This document shows, one piece after another, positions 32,531 through 45,640 of a stretch of 64,000 bases of DNA. This stretch comes from Megamerina dolium (lineage: Eukaryota; Arthropoda; Insecta; Diptera; Megamerinidae). Where the stretch lies: assembly GCA_963854835.1 (NCBI GenBank), contig OY978526.1, forward strand, positions 21,916,334 to 21,980,333, in the 5' to 3' direction. A program made the translations under genes and the position numbers. Positions within the stretch are counted from its first letter, which is position 1. Each line of letters begins with the position of its first letter. The notes below the pieces were generated by a model. It saw nothing but the letters and a program-made list of their open reading frames with translations. It was not told the DNA's origin and did no database searches.

Positions 32531-34210
32531 GTTTCTAAAAAAAAAACTTTTGTAAACAAATCCTAATAAGGAATCTTTTTAGAATATCTTGATAGTAAAT
32601 GCTTGAAATCATCCAAAATATGTTTTTCCATACAATTTAACCCATCATAATGTACATGTAAATATTTGTTGTATTGACGCAAAAGCCTGTGCGCGTTCAT
32701 ATAATATGTAAATATTGCAATTGCAACGAACGATTAAAAACAAGCAATGTACAATAATGGAAAAACAATTGATTTAACATAAAACTAATCAATTATTTGT
32801 ATACTCTTCTCTCTGACATGTTTTTGTATTTGTGATAAAAACTTAATTTAATAGATTACTACTATTTGTTATTTTGGTTTTTTAAATTACCATTTCATAT
32901 ATGTATGTATGAACGTGTGTGTATATACTGTATATATAAAGATGAAATCTATATGTATGTACAATATTGCATGTAATTATTATATATTTAATTATTATTT
33001 ATATTATTTAAACAGAAACTTGATTTTAATTTGAAAACATTTCAGGTGAATATTGTACTGTTCAGAATCATAATTATGTTATGTATGTATGTATGTATGT
33101 ACGTACGTAAGTATGCGTTTGTAGGCTACAATACATTGTAGTTAATAAGTATATTGTATGTATGTAATACAAAACAAACGAAACAAAACGAAAAAAAATA
33201 CAAATTAACTACATTAATACAAAATATGACGGCTCATTAGGAAAAATTTTAGGAATTTGGATATTGCTTTAGTTGGCACAATAATGTTGTATTGAATCTA
33301 ATAATCTATTGTATATATTTCAAATATATATATAAAATAAAAACTCAAAAATTTAATAAATTGTAAAATGAGAAAATTTATTTTCTTATTGAAATCAAAA
33401 GTATTTAGAAAAACAAAAAACTTATTCAAACAAAGTGCATATAAACTAAATATATAACTATAATTACGTAAGAGCATTTTAGAAAAAAAAAAAACAAAAT
33501 GCAACAACTACACTATTTTAATTAATCAACTTAAAAATAATGTACGATTTAGCAAATTATATTTATTCATTCATAAATACAATTACGAAAATTTATAGCT
33601 AATTTGTTGAAGATATTTATCGACGGCTATTGTTTGGATATTGCACAATATGAAATCAAAACAAAAATGTGTTTATCGATCTATGTACGTAAAAAAATTA
33701 ATGTATTTGAAAGAAGTTGGATGAAAGGAAGTAACATAAGAGAGGAAGATTCTTGGAAAAAAAAACAACACTTTATATAAAAATTATTTTGTTTTTGTTT
33801 GTTCATAACAGTTCTATACAGTTTTGTAACAAAGATCAGTCGTAAATTTAAAGAAATATGCGTGCTTGCTGCTGCTGCTGCTGCTTACATTAATACATTC
33901 AACAAACAAACAAACAAAACGAAAAAAAAAATTCTTTCTTCTTATTTACTTACTTATTTAATACACTATGTCTATGTATATAATGTAGATTATAAGTAAT
34001 CGATCTCTTGAATGTTGCATAAAAACTAAATCTTATGATAAAACGTATTCACACATAAAACATAATGATGAATTTTCACTTATACATTGCTGCCACTGCC
34101 TGCTGATTATAATAATGCTCCACAATGCACAAATACAAATCAATAGCAAATTCTTATGTGGAATCATTCTTAACCGTACTGGGTGGGTCAAGAATGATTT
34201 AATACCGCTT
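32531..34210. other. Spacer and probable 3' untranslated region of punt
   Basis: AT-rich sequence with (ATGT)n at 32900 and 33075-33110 and a (GCT)n run at about 33866-33885. The part next to 34211 is likely transcribed as the punt 3' UTR, but the polyadenylation site was not located. Confidence 0.45.
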
Positions 34211-37200
34211 CTATAAGCAATTTGTCGTTTCTTTTGCATCATCACAATTTGTATTGTTCTCGATAAGCAATTGTGTCGTTGGATATTTATTAATTTGCGC
34301 AAAACGTTCCATAACACAGGATGATGATAATCTTGCTTCGGCATCATGATCCCAACATTCTTCCATTGTATCGCATATAATGCTAATACCCTGAAAAATT
34401 CATACGATTTTATTTCATTAGAAATTTGATAAGAATCCGATGATATTTTCACACATTACTTACCGGATGTGAACGCCAAGAATTCAAAATACGTGGTCGC
34501 AACTTCTTTGTGACAACATTCTCTTGTACTTCCTCCAATGTAGGCCGTTGACCGAGCTGAAAATTCAAAGAGAATTCAATACGAAAACTAAAATTGAAAT
34601 TCATCAAACCAAACCTCAGCTTCAAACGGCAATTGAAATTCACCAACAGGTCCCACAGCATTGCAACGCGATACCATCTCCCACAGTACGAGACCACAAG
34701 CATAGACATCGATGCGCAAGAAAGAATCACGATTGAAATTGATGGCACCCTCCAATACTTCTGGTGCCATATAACGTCGTGTGCCCACCTGGCCATGAGT
34801 ATCACCACAAGGTTTACCTGTATGGCATGGTATGGCAAATGTGAGTGAAATTTTAGACAAAAAGCAGATACGAGTACAACCTTACCTCGCTATGCGGCCT
34901 AGCTCACAAAACATTGTGATTCTTAAATCAAAAACGTGCTACATAGCGGCCACATAGCGAGGTAATCTCACTGTACTTGCTATCCCTCCCCCCAAAGAGG
35001 GAGATTTGTCTACCTACCCGGTTGAAAAATCATGGCCAATCCAAAATCAGCAATACATGCTGTTAAGTCATTCTTAAGTAAAACATTTTTCGATTTAAAA
35101 TCACGATGTGCTATGGACGGTTTTAATCCTTCGTTCTTGCTATTTGGTATTTCCTCATGCAAATGCATTAAACCACGTGCCATAGATTCAGCAATTTTAC
35201 ACAATTCCGGCCAAGTGATTGTATGTGATTTGAGATAATCACACAACGAACCATTCTGATGATAGACCGATATAAGCCAATATTCTGGTTTATCCATGTG
35301 TTTTTCATGTCCCAAAAATTCCAAGATATTCGGATGACGCATACGTGGCAACTAATTGCATATGAACAGAAAGTATTATGAGTAAATGTACAAAGCAAAT
35401 ACAAAGCATAAAGTTTTACCTTGTATATTTCATTTTCAGTAATCCATGAATCCTTCTCTTGCATGCGAAATATTTTAACAGCAACATCTTGATTGTGTAA
35501 TTTACCTTGCCATACATCACCAAAACGTCCGCTAGCCTTTAACTCTAACAGATGTATGGGACGATTACTTATCAACGGTGATGAATTGGTCACTTCAGCT
35601 TCATTCTATGCGCAAAGAATATTGAAAATTATAGTATAAATTTAAAATTATAGTAAAGTGACTTCGATCACCTACCGTTGGTATTTCATTAAAATGAGCC
35701 TGTTTACGTTTGCGATACAAAAATAATCCATAGGTCGTTATTGTTACTAAAACAAACAACAAAGCACATCCAATAATCATGTAAATAGCATTCGTATGCT
35801 TCAATGTCTTCTCCTTTGGCACTGGAAATTTAAGCAAACAAAAATGAGTTAGCCATTAGTAATAGTAATTTTAAAATCTTCTATCTGAGCACTTTCTCTA
35901 TTGAGCACTTTCTTTTGGCGATTCTCTTAATGCTCTACTTGATTTGGAACCTCCGAAATCCGGAAGGAGGCAATTAAAACGGGCTTCAGTCTCAAAATTT
36001 ATAGCCTGGTGTATATAGGCCATAATTGTAGGATTGTAAGAATTGTAGGAAAGTGTGCCCTACATACGTTTGGGACGTAGATGTGATGGTACATTCCCAG
36101 AACGAGATCAATGGTTAAGTCCCAAAAATCTTTGATAAGGGAACTACAATCTTGTCCCCACTGTTTCTAATACCAGTGAACGATCGTTTGCCCTCTCTTA
36201 TGGAACTGACTAATACTTTCTACACTCATGGTAGACCAAAACCTCAAATGGTACTTGGTGGTGGTACGATTAGACTAAGTTCATATTATCACAAGTCTTC
36301 ACCATAGGTTAGATTAGGTTATTTGGCTACCCACTCTTTGAGAGGACACACTTAGGCCAAAAAAAACCCATTGTGAGCTTCTCTTCCAATACTGTTGTGC
36401 TTGTTAAATTTGGACAGCATAAGAAGGGACCTAGTTATATTAGCCGGTTCCGAACGGCAGAACCCTTGTGAGGTCACTTTAACATAGTTTTGTCACAGAG
36501 CTCTTTTAAGAAGCATTTTTGGCAAATTGTTACTACCGGAAAAATTGCCAATTCTTACCGGCAGGTGGGTACCGTTCGAAAGAAAAATCTTTTCGATAGA
36601 CAATTTTTGTTATGCTTCAGTTGGGGATTGAACTCACAACCTACAGATCAGAAGGCCAACACACTAACCACTGAGCCACGCCACCCAGAAATCTTTACCA
36701 TAGTCAAGGTGGCTTACTGGAGGCTAACTCGAGGAAAAGAGGTGCGGAAGCAACATCGGAATTTGCAGTGACAACTGTCGGATTATACTCAAAGCCCTTG
36801 CGAACCCCTGCCATCTCTTCTAGGATGATCAGTGAGTATAAGATGCAACTACTATTATCGTTGTTTCAAATGGTGATTTAATTAACTGCAACTAATATGA
36901 GTTCCCAGACACTGCGGTATTGCGGGAAATGAATTTGAATAAACAATTACCTTGCCAACGAGGGCTCAGCTGACTCAACTATGGATTCAGAAGTAATTTT
37001 CGTTATCAGCTCTGTGGGATTCGTACGTTGAGTCAACGACTTTTTGGGTTGCAACCATAAAAGAAAGTTGGTCTGTACTCGAATCATGCGCTTTTGATGA
37101 AAATCTTTATGAAAGAACCCAACAGGAGACTTGTGCGAAATCTCACCTACAATTGAGGAGGAAGGATCTTAGTTAACTGATCGGGGTCATCGCAAGGGAT

Positions 37201-40200
37201 ATGCTCTGCTGGCACGGCTGTGGGTCCAGATCCAATTATCGATGTCAGTTCTGCGGGATTCCTGCGTTGGGTCAACGACTTTGTTTATTACAGCCATAAA
37301 AGCAGGTAGTCTATACTCGAATTATGCACGATTGACGATAAGCTTTATGAAAGAATCTAGAGAAGACTTTCTCCTCCGATTGAGGACCAACTATGGGTCC
37401 AGAAACAATTTTTGGCATCGCTTCTGCAGAATTCTGCAGAGAACGGCTCAACGACTATATGGGTTACAACCATAAAAGCAGGTGATCTGTGCTTAAATCA
37501 TGCAGTTAAAAGTTTATGATAGAACCCAATAGGAGACTGGTGAAATTTCTCATACAATTGGAGAAGAAGCACCTTATGTTAATGGGGTCAAAACAGTGCA
37601 TAAAATAGATGGACATCTCATGGTCATTTTGGATATCATCAGATTCTCTAGACTGGGCAATCTTGCCTTGAGAATGTGAATACTACGGAGCATTTTCTCT
37701 GCTAGTGAACAGTCTTTGTAAGAACAAGATTAAGATTGTTGGTGTCATCGTCATAAATTCCCAAAGGACCCGAAATTCAAGGACTCATAAAAAAAAAACT
37801 AAATTGTTCGAGGTAGAATAGCGCAATTCTCTCTTCGTCTATCCAGTCTTCTCTTACGTTCGATCTATACTAAGCAAAATTGTCTACTGAGCCAGTGCCT
37901 TGGGTCTATTCTGCCTTTGCGGGAACAAAATTTAAGATTTTTTATGTCATTGGTATGCTTTTCCTCGAACTAAAGTTCATGGATTCATCAAGAATTCTAA
38001 GAAGTTCCTCTTCCTCTATCCTTTGCTTTCTTCCACTTAATCGATACTTTCACTTTCGGGTTTTTGGTATGATGGTATATATACTAAAGGAGTTTTTAGG
38101 GTATATTTTGCTGAACACTTAACTTTAAGTCTGTGGGTGCCGTAGCTAAGCACGTAGTTAGTGCGTTGGCCTTCTGATCTGTAGGTCGTGGGTTCAATAC
38201 CCACCTCGGTCGGTACCCACCTGCCGGCAGGAATTGGCAATTTTTCCGGCAGTAACAATTTGCCCAAAATGCTTCTTAAAAGAGCTCTGTGACAAAACTA
38301 AGTTAAATTGATGTCACAAGGATTCTGCCGTTTGGAACCGGCCAATATAAATAGGTCCCAAATCTATTCTGGTTCGCTGAACATAAATTTTTTTTTATTT
38401 TTAAGAGGCTAGGTTGAAAACACCAGGAATTTACTTGACTTCCCAAAAATTTTGTTAACTCTGTAAATAATTTTGATGTAAACTGGATACTTTGGACGCT
38501 TTTTATTATAAGAGATACACCAAAACGAGAACTATTTCATTAAAAAACATGTTTAATTAGAAAAACGTGTGACTACCGAGTATTTCTATCAAATTATTTA
38601 TAAAACACGAATGATAATCATTTAAAGGAGGTAAAGGTCCGACGATTTCGATGTGACTATTTTCAAACCGACCTCTTGGGATCGACATTTTTGTTATAAT
38701 TTTTTGTCTAATTATTTATTTGTAATTTCTTACAATTTTCAATCCCAATTATAATTAAAAACTTACTTTTGTTAACTTTGTAAATAATTTTGATGTAAAC
38801 TGGATACCATGGACGCTTTTTATTATAAGAAGTGCATCAAAACGAGAAAAATTCCATTAAAAAAACAATTTTAATTTGGAAAAACTTGTGACTACCGAAT
38901 ATTTCTATCAAATTATTTATGAAATACGAACGATAATCGTTTGAAGGAGGTAAAGATTCGACAATTTCGATGTGACTATTCTTAAATCGACCTCTTGGGA
39001 TCGATATTTTTACAACAAGACTTTGTATAATTATTTACTTTTAATTTCTTACAATTTACAATCCCATTTCAAATTGAAAAATGAGCGATATTGCATAAAA
39101 TTTCTAAAAATCCAAATATGTATATGCATATAATCACATGCATGGCATCTTAAAACAATTTATTCACATATTAAATGGGAATTATTTTCACAAATGAATG
39201 CCTACAGGTGAATAACACCACAAGTGGTCAGATGGGGGGGCGGGGGATAAAAACGAACACAAAAAAAAATGAAAGTTCTCCCCCAATTTGGATACATTAT
39301 TAACCAACAACATACGAAAACTAGAAAAAGAATAAAGCACACACACACACACACACACACAATTGTATGCTTCGCATGCTACACAAAACGTGCCTAAACC
39401 CAAAGAATATATGTATATAGTCACCTACCTACATTTCATACAACAAACAAAATTGTACGTACAATATGAAGATGAGAAAATACTCCCACCAAAAATTTAA
39501 TATTCACAACAACAAAAATTTAAGTACAATAATATATGGCATAGTATACCATAATATGTGCACATTGAAACAGAAACAGAACACGAATATGATGCATGCC
39601 TATATTTGTTTAACTCCCACTAAAATTTATGCTATAGCGAAAGTTCGTTAACTCAACAAATTCGAAATGCAGTAGCATGCAGAGATGCGAGAAGAGCATT
39701 TGCATCTGAGAAGCAACAAAGTAAAAGCACACAAAAAAAAAAGACGAAAAATAAAAACAACAAAAAAAAAAAACAGCCCCTTCTGATAATGCTACACTCA
39801 TTTTGTTACATACACTGTACGAGTACATAGTCAGAGTAGTAGTAGTAGTAGTAGCGAGGAAACAAAACAAAATACAAAAATTGGGGTAAACATTTCTCAT
39901 TCACACGTGCCACTGCACAGTTGACTGTATGCATGTATGTAGAGGCAGGTAGGTAGGTACTCTACTACTACTGTACTGAGTAACTGAGGTGGCGGGATAA
40001 CTCGTAGAACACAGTGCAACTCACCTTGTGTTGTTGCCTCGGTGGTGGTACGTATCCATTTTTGTTCAACGTTGCACATAGAGCCCTTACAACAACAAAA
40101 ATGTATATTGCGGGGACGTGGCTCCGAGTTGGTTATACATTCGGTTTGATTGCACTCGTGCATGTCAGTGAAGCATCCCTTCATCTTAATTTTTGGATCA

Positions 40201-41375
40201 CCTAACGAAAAAAGAAACACAAACAAAGAAATGTAAATATGAGAGATTAAAAAATTTGAAATTCACAAAGGTTCGAAACTTTTGTAAATATTTACTTACC
40301 TGACATCTCATCAAAGGACCATAGCGCATAGCAACTGGGCAATTTGTCAGAGTCGATTTTGCAATGTTCCACTTTATCGGCACAATCCCCAAATGCGGTG
40401 CAATTCTTCTCATCATATTGTACACAATCAATTTTATGACCCTCGGGCAATATGGCAGCCTGCGTTAGTTCCACTACTATGAATTTTGTATATATACGAA
40501 GAACAATTGTTAGTTTCGACATAAAAGCAAAGAAAATTGAGATAAAAATGGAAAGTAAACAAAAGATGATGGGGAAACAACAAAAATAAAAAAATGCTAA
40601 CGAAAAAGCGAAAATTGTGTATTGTGGGTTGGATTTGGGTGGCATGACATTCTTTTATCTCTACCGTTGTTGCCTATTTTTGCACAGTGGAGGTTTCTGT
40701 ATAGTGTAATCGGTACATCGGTAGTAGAAACTGAAGTTAGAATGAAAATTTGCAATTGAGTAAAGGACATGCTCAGTAAGGTGGTGGCAGTATGAGGTTG
40801 TTTATTTTTTATTTTATTTTTTTTTTTGATTTTTTCTTTCAACATTCTTCAATTGGGGTAGGTTCACATTGTTCTCTTATAGAACAGTAGTGTAGTGTGA
40901 TACCTACAATGTTCTATTTTTTTTTTCTTCTTACAATTTCTAAATCCCTTTCATGTTCGAATAGAAACATAGCGGGCGGTTAGCCTTTGTGAAGTAGCTT
41001 AAGCGCAAGGAATAGAATTACAAATCGTTGATTACACCAACTTGTAGAATATGTACATAGCTATAAATAGGTTTGTGTGCAGTGCAATTTCTTCAAAGGA
41101 TACCGAACGAATGACTCCACTGTGCAACATCAAGTGGGGTGGTGGGTTACAAACACGTACAATATTGTTGTACACACGAAATGCATCAATTCTTACAATT
41201 ATAGCGCCAAAGAATGTTACAACCACCCCCCTCTGACCACATTAACAAATGCAAGTGCGTACTCACACACACACACACATACAAACAAACAGAGTTTACC
41301 GAAAATAGACTCACCCACTACGATCAGAAGCAGCGATAGTGCAATAGAAATGCACTTTAAATTGATTTTTCGCAT
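34211..41375 (-). CDS. put: punt, activin/BMP type II receptor serine-threonine kinase
   Basis: Nine exons, all with GT-AG sites and consistent phases: 41315-41375, 40300-40476, 40025-40201, 35676-35821, 35420-35605, 35018-35351, 34615-34817, 34464-34556, 34211-34390. They total 518 codons before the stop, almost the length of Drosophila Punt. The signal peptide is [20 protein letters not shown]. Exons 2-3 encode the Cys-rich ligand-binding domain ([41 protein letters not shown]). Exon 4 has one membrane helix ([20 protein letters not shown]) and a basic stop-transfer. Exons 5-9 encode the kinase: glycine loop [17 protein letters not shown] lysine, [11 protein letters not shown] catalytic loop, [19 protein letters not shown], ending [11 protein letters not shown]. 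It binds activin/BMP-like ligands and phosphorylates type I receptors at the cell surface. No coding lesion is visible. Confidence 0.97.
36308..36691 (-). mobile_element. tRNA-derived SINE, copy 4 (full length, with target duplication)
   Basis: On the minus strand it starts GGGTGGCGTGGCTCAGTGG (box A), then has GTGAGTTCAATCCCC (box B). The body includes GGTACCCACCTGCCGG and GGCTAATATAACTAGGTCCC, and it ends in a hairpin-bearing tail and CTAATCTAACC. Target duplications TCTTCACCATAG (36296-36307) and TCTTTACCATAG (36692-36703) agree at 11 of 12 bases. This is the best reference copy for the family, about 384 bases. Confidence 0.92.
36700..37620 (+). mobile_element. LINE remnant (RNase H region) with internal repeats
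   Basis: Broken plus-strand frames contain pieces resembling the RNase H and C-terminal region of a non-LTR retrotransposon. Examples are [20 protein letters not shown] and [13 protein letters not shown] near 36910. The following sequence repeats about three times at roughly 220-base spacing (each with TCAACGAC, ACAACCATAAAAG-like and ATGAAAGAACCCAA-like motifs). Identification rests on short motifs only. Confidence 0.45.
38136..38362 (+). mobile_element. tRNA-derived SINE, copy 5 (3'-truncated)
   Basis: The head is GGTGCCGTAGCTAAGC... with a damaged box A; box B is GGGTTCAATACCC. The body matches copy 4 as far as AATAGGTCCC and then stops, lacking the hairpin and TAACC tail. Confidence 0.85.
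38447..39087. repeat. 320-bp tandem duplication inside punt intron 3
   Basis: Two adjacent copies (about 38447-38766 and 38767-39087) share long stretches such as TTGATGTAAACTGGATAC, GACGCTTTTTATTATAAG and CGACCTCTTGGGATCGA. They differ by scattered substitutions. No coding potential; the duplication is old but still easily aligned. Confidence 0.88.
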
Positions 41376-42502
41376 TTTTTTTTTGACGAATTTTAATTAT
41401 AAACTATATCTGGATAATCACTCTCCAGCCCTCTCCTTATTATGCGTATTATGCGGGTTGAAATGTTATTTATCGTATTTTTATCAGTCGACGGTGGTGT
41501 TTTATTTTTTATTTATTGGCACAAATCTGATTAGATTAATTTCCAAATAAATTCTTATTTCAGCTTCATTTATTTCAATCATTGATGGATATAAATAGAA
41601 ATGTTTTGTTTTTAATTCCTCCAAATGTCATTTCTTAAATTACGCCATGGCAAAACTATCGTATGTTTTATTGGGTTGAATAACTGATTATGTTTATGGC
41701 TGTTGCGAAACGTAAATACGACGTTTTATTGTTAATTATATTAATTAGTTTGTTTTTTTTTTTCCCCACTAAATTCTCTGGTTGATTACATGAACAATTC
41801 TCACATTTAATTTAGCATATTTGATCATCTGTAGCTGCTGTGTAGCTTAAAAGTGTGGTAAAAAAAACAATCAGCTTCACTTATAACTAATACTTATTTA
41901 CATAATTTTTCAATTTCTTTATATCACATCTCGATTTATACAAAAATTAATCTTTACATTTCCACTGGATATTGGTTTTCTCCTATTATTCTACAATTAA
42001 TCAAGAATTTCCTCTGTTATGTTCCGTATATTTGATGCACTTCAACAATCGTGCGCGATTTTCATGTCACTTTGACTTTTTGTACACCATATAAACTGTT
42101 CCCAGCAGAACCTTGTATTGCATTTCTCTATTGCATGCGTAGGTGCAAGTGAGACATCTAATTGAAGTGACGAGACGTCTAGTCTTTCTGTCGCCTAATA
42201 TATAGTGTTGCCAGTTATAAAAAAATTTGTTAAAAATTTTGTTAAGGCGCAATAACTTGTTTCATTCGCTGTTTAAATACTAATATATATATTTTACACA
42301 ATCTGTATTGTGCTTCATGTGAGAGTATTTCGTGTACACTAATATATACGCTTATATCTCAATCGCTGTCTTGCTACTTTAAAATAATTTATACTAAAAC
42401 GTAAGTCTTATAATTTTAGAGGAATATGTGGTAACACCATCGTGTTCGTTTTTCTTTCTTTCGCTTGTTTTATATTCAGAGATGTTTCTAGCATAGACTA
42501 AA
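41376..42502. other. 5' flank of punt
   Basis: Region upstream of the punt start codon and toward the divergent H4 copies, presumably including the punt promoter and 5' UTR. No TATA box or other element can be assigned with confidence. Confidence 0.4.
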
Positions 42503-43059
42503 ACCAAGTCATTGCTGTAATCGGCAAATTAATAAAAGTATCAATTTATCGTTGGTAATTGGAAATTCTTTAATTATCTTATAAAGAATTGTGCATTATT
42601 ATTATAATTCTACATTATTATAATTCTACAAAATATATTCTATTATTTATAATAAAAATACCATCCGAGAGAAATAGATTAAGTACTCACTATACACATT
42701 GTGATTACTTTGCTAATAAGTTATAGAAGTAATTTATACATCACTGAACACACATATTTCCAGTCGCCATATTTGTCGCAATTGCTTCGCAGAATCTGTT
42801 TCGCTTGCAAAGGTAAATTTTGTCGGTAAATTAATATTAATATTTTTTGGCCATAAATTTCGTTTTAATATACTATTTAACATATTTTTTCAATGCCAAT
42901 AATGCTAAAGTATTAAATTTGTATTTAACATTTACAGAAAATATAAATTGAAAATAATAAACTAAACAACAATGACTGGAAGCGGAAAGGGTGGTAAAGA
43001 TGTGGGAAAAGGAGGCGCAAAGCGTCATCGTAAAGTGCTTCGTGATAACATCCAAGGTA
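42503..43059 (+). pseudogene. Partial duplicate of His4r (5' region and first 29 codons)
   Basis: The sequence ACCAAGTCATTGCTG... matches 45342-45887, including upstream DNA, the 5' UTR intron and the start codon (42972). The coding part reads [20 protein letters not shown] and on to DNIQG. Compared with the intact gene it has Arg to Ser at codon 4, Gly to Asp at codon 10 and Leu to Val at codon 11, positions invariant in H4. The homology stops exactly where the transposon at 43060 begins. The rest of H4 is not found after the transposon. It is a dead copy. Confidence 0.92.
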
Positions 43060-43617
43060 AAGGTTTATCCATTTCAAAAGTATAGGGCTAGAATTCGACA
43101 TCTGTCAAACTGAGTTGTTAAAACAATTTCTTTCTTTTTCAGTGGATCGCTTAACTGTCGCACAACGCATTAAAATTGTAAAAACCTACTACGAAAATGG
43201 TGATTCTGCCAAAGCCACATATCGTGCTTTAAGAGGAGATTATGGTTTACATAATCGTCTAACTACTCAAGCAATTGGCAAAATTGTGAAGAAATATGAA
43301 GAGACTGGATCGGTTACAGATATTGTAAGACCTGTGCATCATCGTTTCGCTCGTACCACCGAAAATATCGCTGCTGTAAGTGAAAGTGTTGCCGAAGACC
43401 CGAATGTATCGATTCCACGTCGTTCTCAGGAATTAGGACTGTCTTACGGCACATCGATGCCTGCAACAATTCGCGTGGTGGTCATTTAAATGATGTAGTA
43501 TTTCACACATAATGTCAACGTTCAAACTTTATAATAAAAAAGAAATATCATGATAAAAAATATTTTATATGTGTTTTATTTACATTTACTTTTGAAACCG
43601 CAAAATGGATAACCATT
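43060..43617 (+). mobile_element. IS630/Tc1-like deletion derivative, copy H (558 bp)
   Basis: Same family as the element at 13704: left end AAGGTTTATCCATTTCAAAAG, right end reverse-complemented AATGGTTATCCATTTTGCGG, bordered by TA (43058-43059, 43618-43619). The transposase N-terminal half (DRLTVAQRIKIVKTYYENGD) continues past SVAEDP into PNVSIPRRSQELGLSYGTS, which copy G lacks. It is then joined out of frame to the C-terminal tail. The original ATG region is deleted. The equal length to copy G is a coincidence of different deletions. Confidence 0.9.
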
Positions 43618-44400
43618 TATATCAAATTTGGGAATAGAAATACACAAACACACATTCACTCACACACAATATTAAAAAAAACAGAGTGGTGTGAAAGCAT
43701 TCAGGCGGTACACATGAATATACATTGAGTGTGATGACAAAATACCTCTACCCCTTGATGGTTAATAAACCGAAATTACTGCAAATGGCATCAACTTTAT
43801 GCTGTTATACACGAGTAATGTCAATGCGATGCTAATGAATAAAGATGTGACGTCGCATTGATCATGATGATGATGATAATGATGGTACATATTGTATATA
43901 AAATGCGTTTTCATCAGTTAGTAATATGAAGATGAAGATATGAATTCAAATCAAAACTATTGTGACTCAAGTATAAGATGTATTTAACACATATACATTT
44001 ATACACAACTACAAGTCTCATTGCGTCACTTTTAATTATATTTAAGTAAAATTTTTCGATTAAGTAATGGACAAAAGGATAAAATCCAAACGATTTCATT
44101 CAATACTGGTAACTTTTAATAGGCACACACACACACCACCACCAACTCCACCACTACCACCACCTCAATGCATTTGAAAGGGTGAAGTGTTTAAATTAAG
44201 AAAAAAAAAAACAAATGCACGATGTCACAAGTGATTAACACAATGACTGATGAAGTGCTAATAAGTAATGACTAGGAATATATGTATATACATAGATATA
44301 TATTTGCATAGTATAAGTATGTAATATGCATTTTGAAATCTAAGTGTCAAGAATGGCGATAAATAAATTTTTAATTTTACAGGTAATATTTACATACATC
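43618..44400. other. Non-coding spacer between the H4 copies
   Basis: Contains (AC)n at 44126-44135 and a CCACCA-rich piece at 44136-44165. No gene recognised. Confidence 0.5.
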
Positions 44401-44429
44401 ATACATCGTTGGTAAAAAATTATCTTGAA

Positions 44430-45335
44430 TACTAAGTTTCAGTGCAGTAACTTTATATTTTATTATATGCAAATTTAGAAATATGTGAAACCATATTTTT
44501 ATATGGGAAGTAGACGTGATTCTTATCTGATTATGCCTATTGTAATTTTAGGGCGTTTGTTTATAAAATTAATCATATGCGTCAAATTTCAGCATGATAG
44601 CTTTATATTTCTGTGCGCCAAGTTCAAAAATATGTATTCGAAAACACTTTTCTATATGGGAACTACTCGTAATTTTTATCCGATTATGTCTATTGTAATT
44701 TAATGGTGTTAGTTTATAAAATTAATTATATGCGTCAAATTTCAGCATGATATCTTTATATTTCTGTGCGCCAAGTTAAAAGTTATGTATTCGAAAACAT
44801 TTTTTTATTATGATTGATTATGTCTATTGTAATTTTAGGGTGTTTGTTTATAAAATTAATTGCAGGCAACATATTTCAGCATGATAGCTTTATACTTCTG
44901 TGCGCCAAGTTCAAAAATATGTATTCGAAAACACTTTTCTATATGGGAACTACTCGTAATTTTTATCCGATTACATATGTCTATTGTAATTTAATGGTGT
45001 TAGTTTATAAAATTAATTATATGCGTCAAATTTCAGCATGATATCTTTATATTTCTGTGCGCCAAGTTAAAAGTTATGTATTCGAAAACATTTTTTTATT
45101 ATGATTGATTATGTCCATTGTAATTTTAGGGTGTTTGTTTATAAAATTAATTGTGTGCAACAAATTTCAGCATGATAGCATTATATTTCTGTGCGCCAAC
45201 TTTAAAAATATTTATTCGAAAACACTTTTCTATATGGGAACTAGACGTACTTTTTATTCGATTATGTCTATTGTAATTTTAGGGTGTTTGTTTATAAAAT
45301 TAATCAAATTTCAGCATGATAGCTTTATATTTCTG
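44430..45335. repeat. Tandem repeat, unit about 135-155 bp in alternating pairs
   Basis: Six or seven units each contain a form of CAAATTTCAGCATGATAGC, ATTTCTGTGCGCCAAGTT, ATTCGAAAACA and GGGTGTTTGTTTATAAAATT. Unit starts at about 44577, 44730, 44865, 45020, 45157 and 45304 alternate between two lengths, so the higher-order unit is about 290 bases. The short reading frames inside it (repeats of MSIVILGCLFIKL) result from the repeat and are not a gene. Confidence 0.9.
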
Positions 45336-45640
45336 TGCGACACCAAGTCATTGCTGTAATCGGCAAATTAATAAAAGTATCAATTTATCGTTGGTAATTA
45401 GAAATTCTCTAATTATCTCATAAAGAATTGTGCATTATTATTATCATTATAATTCTACAAAATATATTCTATTATTTATAATAAAAATACCATGCTAGAG
45501 AAATAGATTAAGTACTCACTATACACATTGTGATTACTTTGCTAAGAAGTTATAGAAGTAATTTATACATCACTGAACACACATATTTCCAGTCGCCATA
45601 TTTGTCGCAATTGCTTCGCAGAATCTGTTTCGCTTGCAAG

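Larger units (their letters stand above)
35822..40024 (-). other. Large third intron of punt with repeat insertions
   Basis: The intron separates the ligand-binding exons from the membrane/kinase exons. It holds two SINEs (36308 and 38136), an old LINE fragment with internal repeats (about 36700-37600) and a 320-bp tandem duplication (38447-39087). A (CA)n run lies at 39340-39361 and an (AGT)n run at about 39836-39855. The remaining DNA shows no feature. Confidence 0.85.

Noticed and set aside
44485..45359. Repeated reading frames with MSIVILGCLFIKL, like a small membrane-protein family
   Set aside because: They arise because one tandem DNA repeat is read in the same frame; there is no start context, splice support or codon bias.
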